DNA of 64,000 nucleotides, taken from Catelliglobosispora koreensis DSM 44566. Its GTDB lineage: Bacteria > Actinomycetota > Actinomycetes > Mycobacteriales > Micromonosporaceae. Positions within the stretch are counted from its first letter, which is position 1, and each line of letters begins with the position of its first letter. Made by a program: the position numbers and the translations under genes. A model generated the notes under the pieces. The model did no database searches and had not been told where the DNA came from. It was given only the letters and a program-made list of their open reading frames with translations. The stretch is taken from positions 1 through 64,000 of the forward strand of contig NZ_KB903254.1 in assembly GCF_000379685.1 (NCBI RefSeq), written 5' to 3'. This document shows, one piece after another, positions 33,524 through 42,387 of this stretch.

Positions 33524-34873
33524 ATGGCATCAGACTGGTCCACTTTGCGAGAGACGCTGTTGACCGCTTCGGGCAAGCGCGGGCTGGAGCGGGCGCTGCG
33601 GGACGCCATCCGGTCTGGGCGGCTCGCCGCGGGGTTGCGGCTTCCGTCCACTCGCGACCTTGCGGCGCAGCTCAACGTGGCGCGCGGGACGGTGACGTCC
33701 GCCTATGACCAGCTTGCCGCTGAAGGCTACGTCGTCGTTCAGCGTGGATCGGGCACGCGCGTGGCCGCTATCGCCCCGGAGCAGCCTGTCGCCGCGGCGC
33801 AGCCTGCCTGGCGGTACCACCTCGGTCCGGGAATGCCTTCCCTGGCAAGCTTTCCGCGCCAGGCGTGGGCTTCGGCCTTGCGTGGCGCGGTGACCGGGTT
33901 GCCGGATGTCGATCTCGGCTACGCCGACCCCCTCGGCTTTCCAGCGCTGCGGCAGGTATTAGCCGCCTACCTCGGCCGCGTGCGGGCTGTTTCCGCGACC
34001 GCCGAGGACGTCGTCATCACCCACGGCACCTTCGACGGGATCGGTCTGCTCGCGCCATCGCTGAATGGACCGGTCGCCATCGAGGATCCGGGCGGCCCAG
34101 ACCAGGCCGAAATGCTGGCCATGCATGGTCTTGACTACGCGCCGATCCCGGTGGATGAGGATGGGATAAGGGTGGACCTGCTGGCCCAAACCGCTTGCCG
34201 GACGGTCATTGTGACTGCGGCCCATCAGTTTCCGATGGGTGTCGCCCTGCATCCGCAACGGCGGCGGGCATTGGTGGAGTGGGCCATCGCCTGTGACGGC
34301 ATCATCATTGAAGACGACTACGACGCTGAATACCGCTATGACCGGCCGTCAGTCGGGGCGCTGCAAGCACTCTGCCCGAATCGGGTGGTCTATGTTGGCA
34401 CGCTGTCGAAGACGCTGGTGCCCGCGATCCGGCTGGGCTGGATGGTGGTGCCCGCCGCGCTTCGCCAGGATCTGCCGGACCGTCGCTGGCACGCCACCCG
34501 CTCCTGCGGCACCTTCGAGCAGGCGGCCTTCGCGACGCTGCTGGGTAACGGGGCATACGACCGGCATCTGCGCCGCACCCGCCTGCTCTACCGGGAGCGC
34601 CGCGACGCCCTCCTGCAGGCGCTGCGCCGCTATGTCCCGAACTGGGGCGTCGTCGGCATCGACGCCGGCCTGCACGTCGTCGTGCTACTCCCGCCGGGGA
34701 TCACCGAGGACGTCGTCGATCTGCTTGCGGCACAACGCATTCAGGTCTCAGGCCTGTCCGAGTTCGCCCACCGCGAGGACCTAGCTCCAGGCCTTGTGCT
34801 CGGGTTCGGTGCGATGAGCCCGGCCCACCTTGATGAGGCGATCGCCGCGGTGGCACAGGCCGTCATGAGCTAA
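33524..34873 (+). CDS. MocR/PdxR-type regulator (GntR HTH fused to PLP aminotransferase fold)
   Basis: A 449-residue protein. Residues about 15-80 are a GntR winged helix (LERALRDAIRSGRLAAGLRL, PSTRDLAAQLNVARGTVTSA, YDQLAAEGYVVVQRGSGT). Residues about 105-445 have a class I aminotransferase fold; the PLP-binding Lys is in GTLSKTLVPAIRLGW, and the Asp for the pyridine N in EDDYDAEYRYD. MocR proteins use PLP or an amino-acid aldimine as signal. The divergent aldo/keto reductase gene is the most likely target, with the operator in the 47-base gap. Confidence 0.9.
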   Translation: MASDWSTLRETLLTASGKRGLERALRDAIRSGRLAAGLRLPSTRDLAAQLNVARGTVTSAYDQLAAEGYVVVQRGSGTRVAAIAPEQPVAAAQPAWRYHLGPGMPSLASFPRQAWASALRGAVTGLPDVDLGYADPLGFPALRQVLAAYLGRVRAVSATAEDVVITHGTFDGIGLLAPSLNGPVAIEDPGGPDQAEMLAMHGLDYAPIPVDEDGIRVDLLAQTACRTVIVTAAHQFPMGVALHPQRRRALVEWAIACDGIIIEDDYDAEYRYDRPSVGALQALCPNRVVYVGTLSKTLVPAIRLGWMVVPAALRQDLPDRRWHATRSCGTFEQAAFATLLGNGAYDRHLRRTRLLYRERRDALLQALRRYVPNWGVVGIDAGLHVVVLLPPGITEDVVDLLAAQRIQVSGLSEFAHREDLAPGLVLGFGAMSPAHLDEAIAAVAQAVMS

Positions 34874-34918
34874 CGCGACGTCTCGCGTCGCAGCCGAACA
34901 AACGTGAATCAGCCAGAA

Positions 34919-37822
34919 TCAGGCGCCGAAGAGTGCGGCATACATGGGTGAGCGGAAACCTTTGAGCCGCAACAGGTCTGCTTCAGCCTCCCCTGCCAGC
35001 CGCCGGCTTTCCTGTTCGCCGCCCGTGGCGAACGTCGCCATTGCCATCGCCTTGCCGGAGATGGCCCGCAGGTAGCGATCGCCCATCCGGACAGCAAGCT
35101 CGCGTGCCGCCACCGCATCGCCGAGGGCTTCGGCCGCCTGGCCTGAGGCCAATCGCGCCGCACAGCGGGCAAGTGTTGCCTCACATCGGGTTGGCAGATC
35201 AAAGATGGCACCGGTGCGTTCGATCGCCACTGTCAAGTTCGCCTCTGCCGCAGTGACCTCACCCAGGCGGCACTCGAGCTGGCCGAGCATGGCCAGGGCG
35301 GCGCCCTCCAGAGCCGTTGAACCGATGCGGTGGGCGACACTCAGCGCTTCCCGAACCCCGGCAAGCGCCAGTTCCTGTTGCCCTGCGTCGAATCGGGCAT
35401 CCGCCATATTGCTCAGGCTCCCCGCCGCCTGAAGCGGTGTTCCGTGCCGCCGTCGCAGCTCCAGTGCCAGATCGTGGCAGCGCAACGCCTGCAGCGGGTC
35501 CCCTCTCAGATAGTGCAGGCAGGCGAGGGCGTCATGACAGTTGGACAAGTACCGGTGATCCCCGAGGCGCCTAGCCATGTCAATGCCGGCCAGCAACTCA
35601 GCCTCGGCACCGATCAGGTCGCCACGGACACGGCGCAGGCTGGCACGATAGAAGAATGTCACCGCGTGATCGGTGGCCAGGTCCGCGGCTGCGGTCCTGG
35701 CCAGGGGGTGGTCAGTCAGAGCAGGGGCTTCCGCCGAGTAGCCGGGGCGCCAGCACAGCGCGTAACTCAGCCAGCCCAGCCGTACCGCGCGATGCGCCAG
35801 CTCGCCTCCGATCTCGCTGGCGCGCCGCACCGTCGCGGCCATGTTGAGGTGCTCAGTGTCCAGCCAGCCGGTGACATCGGCCGCCGTCTCGGGCCAGGTC
35901 TGCCATGGTCCAGCCGGTCCGCGCAGCAAGCCGCGGGGCTTCATGCTGTCGTTGTCTAACGCGATGGCGCGCTCGGCCGCCGCGATGTAAGTCTCCATTA
36001 GCCGATGCAATGCGGCCTCGTTTTCATTGGCGCTCACAGTGGCGTGCGAGACCTCCCGGGCCAGGATGCGCAGCAGATCGTGCAACTCGTAGCGGCCAGG
36101 CTGGCGCGGTTCCAGTAGCCGGTGGTCGGCAAGGGTTTCCAGCACATCGTGAGCCTGCTCAGGTTCCTCGCTAAGCAGGGCCGCCATGGCGCCCACGCTC
36201 ACTATCGTTAGCGGCGCGCCGCCAATGAGCCCAAATGCATGCGCGCACCGTTGCTCATGCGGGCCACCTTCGGACAGGGCCTCGTAGCCGAGGCGCAACG
36301 TTCTCCGGACACCAATGTCGTCATAGGACAGTTCGTCGAGACGGCGGGCCGGGTCGGCTAGTCTGTCGGCGAACGCGCGCAACGGCCAGGCCGGCCGGCT
36401 CGCCATCCGTGCCGCAGCGATCCGCAGGGCCAGCGGCAAATAGCCACATAACCGCGCTAACCGTTGTGCGCCAACAGGATCGGCGGCGACCCGGTGACCT
36501 GCGCCAGCCCGGCCAAGCAGGTCCATCGCTTCGGCCTCAGGCAGCACCTCGATGCACAGATGATGGCCACGCGGCAGGGTTGCCAGGTGGCGCCGGCTGG
36601 TGACGATCGTGGCAGCGCCCGGTCCGGTAGGCAGCAGCGCGGCGACTTGAGCCGCCGTGTGCGCATTATCGAGGACCAGAAGGAGACGGCGATGCGCCGT
36701 GTGGCGGCGGTAGGCCGCTGCCGCCTCGGCCTCATCGATGGGCACGGCACCATTGGGTACGCCGAGCGCCCGCAACAACCGCGCGATCGCGTCGAGCGGG
36801 CGGACGGGGACGCCATCGAAAGCGGTGCCGCGCAGATCAAGGTAGAGCACGCCGTCGGGGAAGTCAGCGGCGACGGCATGCGCGACGTGCACAGCAAGAG
36901 CGGACTTGCCTACTCCACCTGTCCCATGCAGGGCCACCACTGATCCGGTACTCCCATGAAGTTCTTGAAGAATCGCTGCTTTCTCGGCGGTCCGGCCGGT
37001 GAACGGCGCCACCGACGGCGGCAGATCGTGGATTACTGGGCCCGCTGGCGGGGCCACCTGCACGGCAGTGCCAGCCGGGTCGCGGCGGTGCAGGATGTCT
37101 TCGTGCAGGCGTTGTAAACGCGGTCCCGGCTCAAGACCGAGCTGTTCTATCAGGCTGTGTCTCGCCACGCGGTAGCTGTCGAGCGCACCGGAAACGTCAC
37201 CGAGGTGGTACAGGCCGAGCATGACATGCTCCCAGGCCCGCTGCCGCAAGGGATTACGCTCAAGCAACGTACGCAGGAGCCGGACCGCTTCGGCCACGGC
37301 GCCCGACCGTAGCAGTGCTTCGGCAAGATCCTCCTCCGCCAGCAGGCGCCGCTCTTCCAGGCCAGCGACCTTTCCAGCGATCAATGGCGATGGCGGTACA
37401 TCGGCCAGCGGGTCACCGCGCCACAGGCCAACCGCCTCCTGTAGCTCGGCCTGCGCCGTGGCCGGATTTCCGGAGGCCAGATGCGTCCGGCCGCGAACGA
37501 CGGCGAGATCGAACAGGTCCAGGTCCCTCTCCTGCGGCCCCACCCGCAATAGGTAGCCACCGGCCTTGGCCTGGATTCGCGGCGGCGCATCCGGTTCGTC
37601 GAGGAGCCGGCGCAGGCCCAGCACGTGGGTTCGCAAGTTGGCAGTAGCTGAGATCGGCGGCTCATCGCCCCACATTGCCACAATAAGATCGGCATTTGTC
37701 AATTTTTCATTGGGCTGGAGGAGCAAGGACGCTAGTGCGGTGCGCTGTTTGACGGAGCGTAGCGGCAGGGCCCGGCCCATGGCGTCGTCGACGGTCAGCG
37801 GGCCGAGCAGATTGAACCGCAT
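34919..37822 (-). CDS. AfsR/SARP-type regulator with BTAD, NB-ARC and TPR domains
   Basis: A 967-residue cytoplasmic regulator; ATG 37822 begins at the wing-helix domain (MRFNLLGPLTVDDAMGRALP). Order: OmpR-like DNA-binding domain (1-95: QRTALASLLLQPNEKLTNAD, LRTHVLGLRRLLDEP); bacterial transcriptional activation domain (about 98-245); STAND ATPase (about 280-540; Walker A GTGGVGKSALA, Walker B RRLLLVLDNAH, sensor TIVTSRRHL); then TPR-like helices to the end. Such proteins are pathway activators of secondary metabolism or morphological genes and sense unknown ligands. Its divergent neighbour is a GH43-like enzyme; no biosynthetic cluster is visible nearby. Confidence 0.9.
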   Translation of the reverse strand: MRFNLLGPLTVDDAMGRALPLRSVKQRTALASLLLQPNEKLTNADLIVAMWGDEPPISATANLRTHVLGLRRLLDEPDAPPRIQAKAGGYLLRVGPQERDLDLFDLAVVRGRTHLASGNPATAQAELQEAVGLWRGDPLADVPPSPLIAGKVAGLEERRLLAEEDLAEALLRSGAVAEAVRLLRTLLERNPLRQRAWEHVMLGLYHLGDVSGALDSYRVARHSLIEQLGLEPGPRLQRLHEDILHRRDPAGTAVQVAPPAGPVIHDLPPSVAPFTGRTAEKAAILQELHGSTGSVVALHGTGGVGKSALAVHVAHAVAADFPDGVLYLDLRGTAFDGVPVRPLDAIARLLRALGVPNGAVPIDEAEAAAAYRRHTAHRRLLLVLDNAHTAAQVAALLPTGPGAATIVTSRRHLATLPRGHHLCIEVLPEAEAMDLLGRAGAGHRVAADPVGAQRLARLCGYLPLALRIAAARMASRPAWPLRAFADRLADPARRLDELSYDDIGVRRTLRLGYEALSEGGPHEQRCAHAFGLIGGAPLTIVSVGAMAALLSEEPEQAHDVLETLADHRLLEPRQPGRYELHDLLRILAREVSHATVSANENEAALHRLMETYIAAAERAIALDNDSMKPRGLLRGPAGPWQTWPETAADVTGWLDTEHLNMAATVRRASEIGGELAHRAVRLGWLSYALCWRPGYSAEAPALTDHPLARTAAADLATDHAVTFFYRASLRRVRGDLIGAEAELLAGIDMARRLGDHRYLSNCHDALACLHYLRGDPLQALRCHDLALELRRRHGTPLQAAGSLSNMADARFDAGQQELALAGVREALSVAHRIGSTALEGAALAMLGQLECRLGEVTAAEANLTVAIERTGAIFDLPTRCEATLARCAARLASGQAAEALGDAVAARELAVRMGDRYLRAISGKAMAMATFATGGEQESRRLAGEAEADLLRLKGFRSPMYAALFGA

Positions 37823-38049
37823 GGGAGCCAACGCCTTTCGCTGTCGCCGCAGTGCCACCGGCACGCGCTTAATGCCGGCCGTCCCGGTCAGCCGAGGATT
37901 GCTCGCTGACCTATACGCCGCCTATACGGACGCTATATTTCCCCGGCCGCAGGCTCGCTACGGTCAGGCCGCACACCTAAATCGATGGCGATAGAAGTCG
38001 CGGATTTCACGAACCCGGACGGAGATCCGGGTTCGACCAAGGAGGGTTC

Positions 38050-39132
38050 ATGACCAAACCTCGGCAGAAGTCGCTGCTTGCGTCAGCACTGGCAACGGTG
38101 CTGACGGTTACAGCAGCTGTGTCATGGGGCGCACCGGAAGCCCTGGCATCCACCGGATCGTCGTCTTTCAGCCTTGCCGATCCGAGCACCGTGCAGGCCA
38201 AAGACGGCACCTACGTCACATACGGCACAACGGTCGGCTCCGGCGCCGGCCCCCGCTGCGGCGCCCCGACCGGGGTGACGTTGTACGTGCCGTTCCTCAA
38301 TCACGGACAAGGTGACGCGGTCGGCATGTCCGACTGCGTCGCCGGCGACGCGCTGCCCTCCGGCCCAGGCTCATGGGCTGTGGATAACGGTGCCATCTGG
38401 GCGCCAGGTGTGGCATCGTTCAACGGCACGTATTACATGTACTACACAGCGACGAAGGCGGGCACCGGGCAGAAGTGCATCGGGCTGGCCACCTCCGGCG
38501 GAGCAAAGTCGCCATTCACCAATAAGGGCGAGTGGGCCTGCCCTAGCGGTGGCCGATGGGCCATCGACGCCAATCCCTTCGTTGCCGACGGCAAACTCTA
38601 CGTCGCCTACCGAGATGACGCCATCACCTCGTACCCGGAGACCGGCATCTCCATCGTGCAGGTCGGCTCAGACGGGTTCGCCATCTGGAGCACCCGCCGC
38701 GACGCGCTGAAGAGCACCGACCTTACGTGGGACACCGAGAACGCGGCTGGCGGAACCCACGTCATCGAGAATCCCTCGATCTTTGTCGGCGGCGCAGGCC
38801 ACTACTACCTGCTGTTCTCGGGCAACAACTGGAACAGCGCCAGGTACGCGACCGGTATCGCTGACTGCGGCACGAACCCCCTCCCGTCGACCCGGTGCAC
38901 ACTGCTGAAGAACGGCGCCAGCCAGCCATACTTCGGCTACACGGGGACTGGCGGACTTGGGCCGTATCGGGGTCTGCCCGGCAACCACCCCGGCCCCGGA
39001 GCCATGGCCGCCTTCTACACCGAAGGCAACCGCCGGTGCGTCGTCTGGGCCTGGTACAACCCCGCGACCGGCAAGCGCCACCCGATCATCGGCGAACTCA
39101 AGCTCAACTCCGGCGGCTTCTACGTCGAGTGA
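38050..39132 (+). CDS. Secreted GH43-like five-bladed propeller glycosidase
   Basis: A 360-residue exported protein with GGAGGG before ATG 38050. Signal peptide to about residue 34 (LLASALATVLTVTAAVSWGA). The propeller has the GH43 acid triad positions: Asp in FSLADPSTVQAKDGTYV, Asp in WAIDANPFVADGKLYVAYRD, Glu in THVIENPSIFVGGAGHYYLL, plus WAPGVASFNGTYYMYYTAT. Likely substrates are arabinan or arabinoxylan side chains. The gene stands between the divergent SARP regulator and an exported EEP protein. Confidence 0.8.
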   Translation: MTKPRQKSLLASALATVLTVTAAVSWGAPEALASTGSSSFSLADPSTVQAKDGTYVTYGTTVGSGAGPRCGAPTGVTLYVPFLNHGQGDAVGMSDCVAGDALPSGPGSWAVDNGAIWAPGVASFNGTYYMYYTATKAGTGQKCIGLATSGGAKSPFTNKGEWACPSGGRWAIDANPFVADGKLYVAYRDDAITSYPETGISIVQVGSDGFAIWSTRRDALKSTDLTWDTENAAGGTHVIENPSIFVGGAGHYYLLFSGNNWNSARYATGIADCGTNPLPSTRCTLLKNGASQPYFGYTGTGGLGPYRGLPGNHPGPGAMAAFYTEGNRRCVVWAWYNPATGKRHPIIGELKLNSGGFYVE

Positions 39133-39268
39133 CGCGCATCCCGAGTCCTGTCACTGCTTCGCAGTGCGGGTGAGGCGAGCTCGATCCTCCAGTTGCGCGG
39201 CTACGGCGCAAGGGCCGCCTCGCCCGTCCGACATCCCATCCACATTCGGCAAATACAGGAGTCCGAAA

Positions 39269-40072
39269 ATGACCAGCATGATGAGCAGGCGCAAGGCACT
39301 CGCGGTCGGCAGCGGCGTACTCGCCGCCGCCATCGCGGGCACGGGCACCGCATCGGCGGCGACCGCTTGGTTCCGGCTGCCGGTGATCACAGCGAACATC
39401 GGCCGGGACAACCTCGGCGCCCGGGACGCCGCATTCGACGCCGTTCGCAACGCCGACGGCGACCATAGGCCGCTGGTCTGCTTCCAGGAGATCAGCGAGG
39501 GCGACACCGGCGAAGAAAATATGATCGACCACTACTTCGGTCCGCTCTACACCAAGGCTTTCCTGCGCCACGAGACGTCGTTCCGGATCCCGATCTGCGT
39601 CGGCAGGCCGTGGGTTGTCGTGTCCAGCCGGACCCAGCGTGCGCACGGCGGCATCCCCGGCGTAACCCCACCGCGTTGGTTCAACGAGGTCGTCGTCCAG
39701 CACGAGGACCATCCGGCCGTAGAGTTCGCGGTGCTCAACACCCACTACATCGCGAACGCGTTCAACGGCGACCAGCGCACAGACCTGCGCGACGAATGGT
39801 GGCTGATGCGTGACATTCACAAGGCCAGGGCACTCGCGCACCACAACGTGGGCCGGCTGGTGATCTGGGGCGCGGACACCAACCGCCCGAACTTCGGCAC
39901 CGCGTCGGATCTGGCCGCGGAGCAGAAAGCGTTCGGTACCGGTATCGATCGCCTGCATTGGTTGCCCGGCAACGGTTCCGTCCAGATCACCTTGAACACC
40001 ACCAAGACCATCAACATGAACGTCGACGGGCATGACGCGCGCCTGGCGATCTTCCACGTCCGCGCCATTTGA
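39269..40072 (+). CDS. Tat-exported endonuclease/exonuclease/phosphatase family protein
   Basis: A 267-residue protein; ATG 39269 follows AGGAG. The leader MTSMMSRRKALAVGSGVLAA has a twin Arg (SRRK), so export by Tat is likely. The EEP fold shows PLVCFQEISEGD (metal Glu), FAVLNTHYIANAFNGDQ (His), LVIWGADTNRPNFG (Asp-x-Asn) and the final His in VDGHDARLAIFHV. It could be a DNase, phosphodiesterase or sphingomyelinase-like enzyme outside the cell; the exact activity is open. Confidence 0.8.
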   Translation: MTSMMSRRKALAVGSGVLAAAIAGTGTASAATAWFRLPVITANIGRDNLGARDAAFDAVRNADGDHRPLVCFQEISEGDTGEENMIDHYFGPLYTKAFLRHETSFRIPICVGRPWVVVSSRTQRAHGGIPGVTPPRWFNEVVVQHEDHPAVEFAVLNTHYIANAFNGDQRTDLRDEWWLMRDIHKARALAHHNVGRLVIWGADTNRPNFGTASDLAAEQKAFGTGIDRLHWLPGNGSVQITLNTTKTINMNVDGHDARLAIFHVRAI

Positions 40073-40316
40073 CGGCCTAAGGACGGTGAGGTGGTCACCT
40101 TCGAATCCCGAACACAGGAGCCGGTGAGCTGGGCAAACTCCCAGGTCGCCGGCCTTGATTCTTTGCCGGATAGCGGAATTATCCGGTCAGTGAGTGCGGT
40201 CGTGGGTCATGCTCGCCTCGCCCGGTGAGCGGGTTCAGACTTTTCTCCGGCTAAAACTGTTGTCCATCCATCCTCCTGAAGCTCATGTAAATGAGTCGAT
40301 CCTTAAGGAGGAACCA

Positions 40317-41174
40317 ATGCTAGGAAACAGGCTGCTTGCGGCAACCATCGGAGTAGCCGCGGTGCTAGTCGCGCCGAGCCCCGCCGTGGCGGCGGAGACT
40401 TTGACGCTGACCAGGGTTGTCGTGAGCTCCGCCGCGAGCGCGTCCGACAACAGAACCGTTATCGCTGCCTGTCCAGGGGGCATGCGGGTCATTGGCGGCG
40501 GCGCGAACATCACCGGCGGCGGAAACGACGTGCACATCACGGGAATGGTGCCCAACGGTTTGACCAACACCTATGTCGCTAAAGCCGCTGAACATCACGC
40601 CACGAACATGCCGTGGACACTGACCGCCCAGGCGGTCTGCGCTGAGGAACCAGATGATCTTTGGTACGCCCACGAGACGGTCGAAACGCCGGCGAACGTA
40701 TCGTCCATCTCGGACTACGCGTTCTGTCCTCCCGGGAGTGTCGTACTTGGATCGGGCGCGCTGATCACCGCGGCTAACCCCGGGAAACTCTTCCTCACCT
40801 ATGTCAAGCCGACTGGCACCGGCAACGGCTCCCAAGCCGGCGCTGTCGAAATGGCGGGCGGTTACAACTCCGACTGGAAGCTGGAGACCTGGTCGGTCTG
40901 CGCCGCCCAACCCGCCGGCTGGGAAACTGTCTTTTCGTCAAGCCTGCCCAACGGGTACCAGGCCGGGTTCAGCTGCCCGGGCTACAAGCGCGTAACCGGC
41001 GCAGGCGCCTACATCAGCTTGTCGTTGGGCCGCCTGTTCCTGGTCGACGCCCAAGTCACGTCACCATTGGGAATTCCGGCGATGCCACGCGGCACAGCCG
41101 TCACCATCGGCGCCATCGACAGCGGCGCGACCCACGACTGGACTGTCAAGGCTAGGGCCATCTGCGTTACCTAA
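40317..41174 (+). CDS. Secreted protein with three Cys/Gly-rich repeats (second copy type)
   Basis: A 285-residue exported protein; AAGGAGG precedes ATG 40317. After the signal peptide (MLGNRLLAATIGVAAVLVAP) there are three repeats built like those of the gene at 18610: AACPGGMRVIGGGANITGGG..TAQAVCAE, FCPPGSVVLGSGALITAANP..WSVCAA, SCPGYKRVTGAGAYISLS..ARAICVT. Each starts with Cys-Pro, has a G-rich turn ending G-A, and closes with W..A-x-C. Two Cys per unit suggest a disulfide per repeat. Function unknown; an extracellular structural or binding protein is likely. A hairpin separates it from the convergent GH5 gene. Confidence 0.8.
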   Translation: MLGNRLLAATIGVAAVLVAPSPAVAAETLTLTRVVVSSAASASDNRTVIAACPGGMRVIGGGANITGGGNDVHITGMVPNGLTNTYVAKAAEHHATNMPWTLTAQAVCAEEPDDLWYAHETVETPANVSSISDYAFCPPGSVVLGSGALITAANPGKLFLTYVKPTGTGNGSQAGAVEMAGGYNSDWKLETWSVCAAQPAGWETVFSSSLPNGYQAGFSCPGYKRVTGAGAYISLSLGRLFLVDAQVTSPLGIPAMPRGTAVTIGAIDSGATHDWTVKARAICVT

Positions 41175-41272
41175 ACAACACGGCGTTCACCAGCCGCCAA
41201 TGCCCTGCTGCTCACCGAGGCACCGGCGCAGCGCGAAGTACGGCTCGCACAAATATAGCAGCAGGGGTGAGA

Positions 41273-41309
41273 AGCCCAGGCCCACAAGGATTTCCGTATG
41301 GCCTGGGCT
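41273..41309. terminator. Bidirectional hairpin terminator
   Basis: AGCCCAGGCC (41273-41282) and GGCCTGGGCT (41300-41309) pair perfectly between two convergent genes. Confidence 0.7.
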
Positions 41310-41333
41310 CCTTACACGTACCGGCGAATGGTT

Positions 41334-42347
41334 TTAGCTCGTCGGGAAATCGTCAGCCGGGACGCGAATGTGATCGCGTATCCACACCCCGGCCGGCTTG
41401 AGGGATGACGTGCCAGCGAAAGGCCCGCCGGGACAGGTGCCACGGTTGAAAACGGCGCCGGAGCGACGGTCGTCAGAGTAGTTCCAGTTCACCCAGCTAA
41501 TCTTCTTGGCCCGCATCAGGTCCAGATACTCCTGTGCCCGGGTGAAGTTGTTCTTCCCGTCACCGGTGTATCTCTGCGTGCCGAATTCGGTGACAAACAT
41601 GGGGATCTGGTCCGCGGCACGGGAAAGAGCGCTGAGGTACTCGGTGCCGTGTGAGGCGGCGTAGAAGTGGAAGGTGTACATCACGTTCGTGGCGCTGACC
41701 GGGTTACTCACCACTTCGGACTCATTGGCGCCATCGGACACGCCCAGAGAGGACCAGGCACGGGTGCCCAGTAGGATAACGCTGTCGCTGTCCTCGGCAC
41801 GGATCACCGGGATGATCTGCTCGTGATAGGACTTGATGGTGGGCCACGAAACGCCGCTGGGCTCGTTGGCGACCTCGTAGATGACATTGACTTTGTTCTT
41901 GTGCCGGTTGGCGATTTCGGTAAAGAACGTCTTGGCACGGGCCAAGTTGAAGTGCGGGTCGCCGGGGCTAAGCATGTGCCAGTCGACAATCGCATACATG
42001 CCACGGGCGGTGGCTTCCTCGATCAGGCTGTGGACCCGGTCGGTGAACGCGCGGGGGTTGGTCTCGTAGCCGCCTTCCTGGATATACATGGAGATGCGCA
42101 GCACGTCGGCCTGCCAGTCGTTTGCCAGGGCGTCGAGTGAGGCGGTGTTGAGGCATTGTGAGTACCACTGAAGGCCGTGTGAGGACATGCCCCGCAGCTG
42201 GATGGGCAGATTGTACTGGTTGCACAGCTTGGTGCCACACACCCGCAGCTGGCCATTGACTGCCACCGGTGTCGCTAACGATGCCTGCGCCGGAACGGGC
42301 ATCAGTCCTAAAAGGACAGTGGAGAGAACAAACAGGACCTTCCGCAT
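41334..42347 (-). CDS. Secreted GH5 endoglucanase
   Basis: A 337-residue enzyme from ATG 42347 with GGGAGG upstream. Signal peptide to about residue 22, then a single GH5 (subfamily 2-like) barrel: LRGMSSHGLQWYSQCL, YAIVDWHMLSPGDP, acid/base Glu162 in VIYEVANEPSG, VMYTFHFYAASHG, nucleophile Glu254 in MFVTEFGTQRY, and WVNWNYSDD. It has no binding module. Endo-beta-1,4-glucanase activity is the usual function of this pattern. The preceding gene on the strand is PhoX-like, 40 bases away, so they may be co-transcribed, though functionally unrelated. Confidence 0.9.
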   Translation of the reverse strand: MRKVLFVLSTVLLGLMPVPAQASLATPVAVNGQLRVCGTKLCNQYNLPIQLRGMSSHGLQWYSQCLNTASLDALANDWQADVLRISMYIQEGGYETNPRAFTDRVHSLIEEATARGMYAIVDWHMLSPGDPHFNLARAKTFFTEIANRHKNKVNVIYEVANEPSGVSWPTIKSYHEQIIPVIRAEDSDSVILLGTRAWSSLGVSDGANESEVVSNPVSATNVMYTFHFYAASHGTEYLSALSRAADQIPMFVTEFGTQRYTGDGKNNFTRAQEYLDLMRAKKISWVNWNYSDDRRSGAVFNRGTCPGGPFAGTSSLKPAGVWIRDHIRVPADDFPTS

Positions 42348-42387
42348 GGGGCCTCCCTGAATTGATGTGGGCTGTGAGTTGTCTTGG

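Noticed and set aside
39104-40057. 317-codon minus-strand frame opposite the EEP gene
   Set aside because: No recognisable domain; composition matches an antisense reading of the EEP gene.
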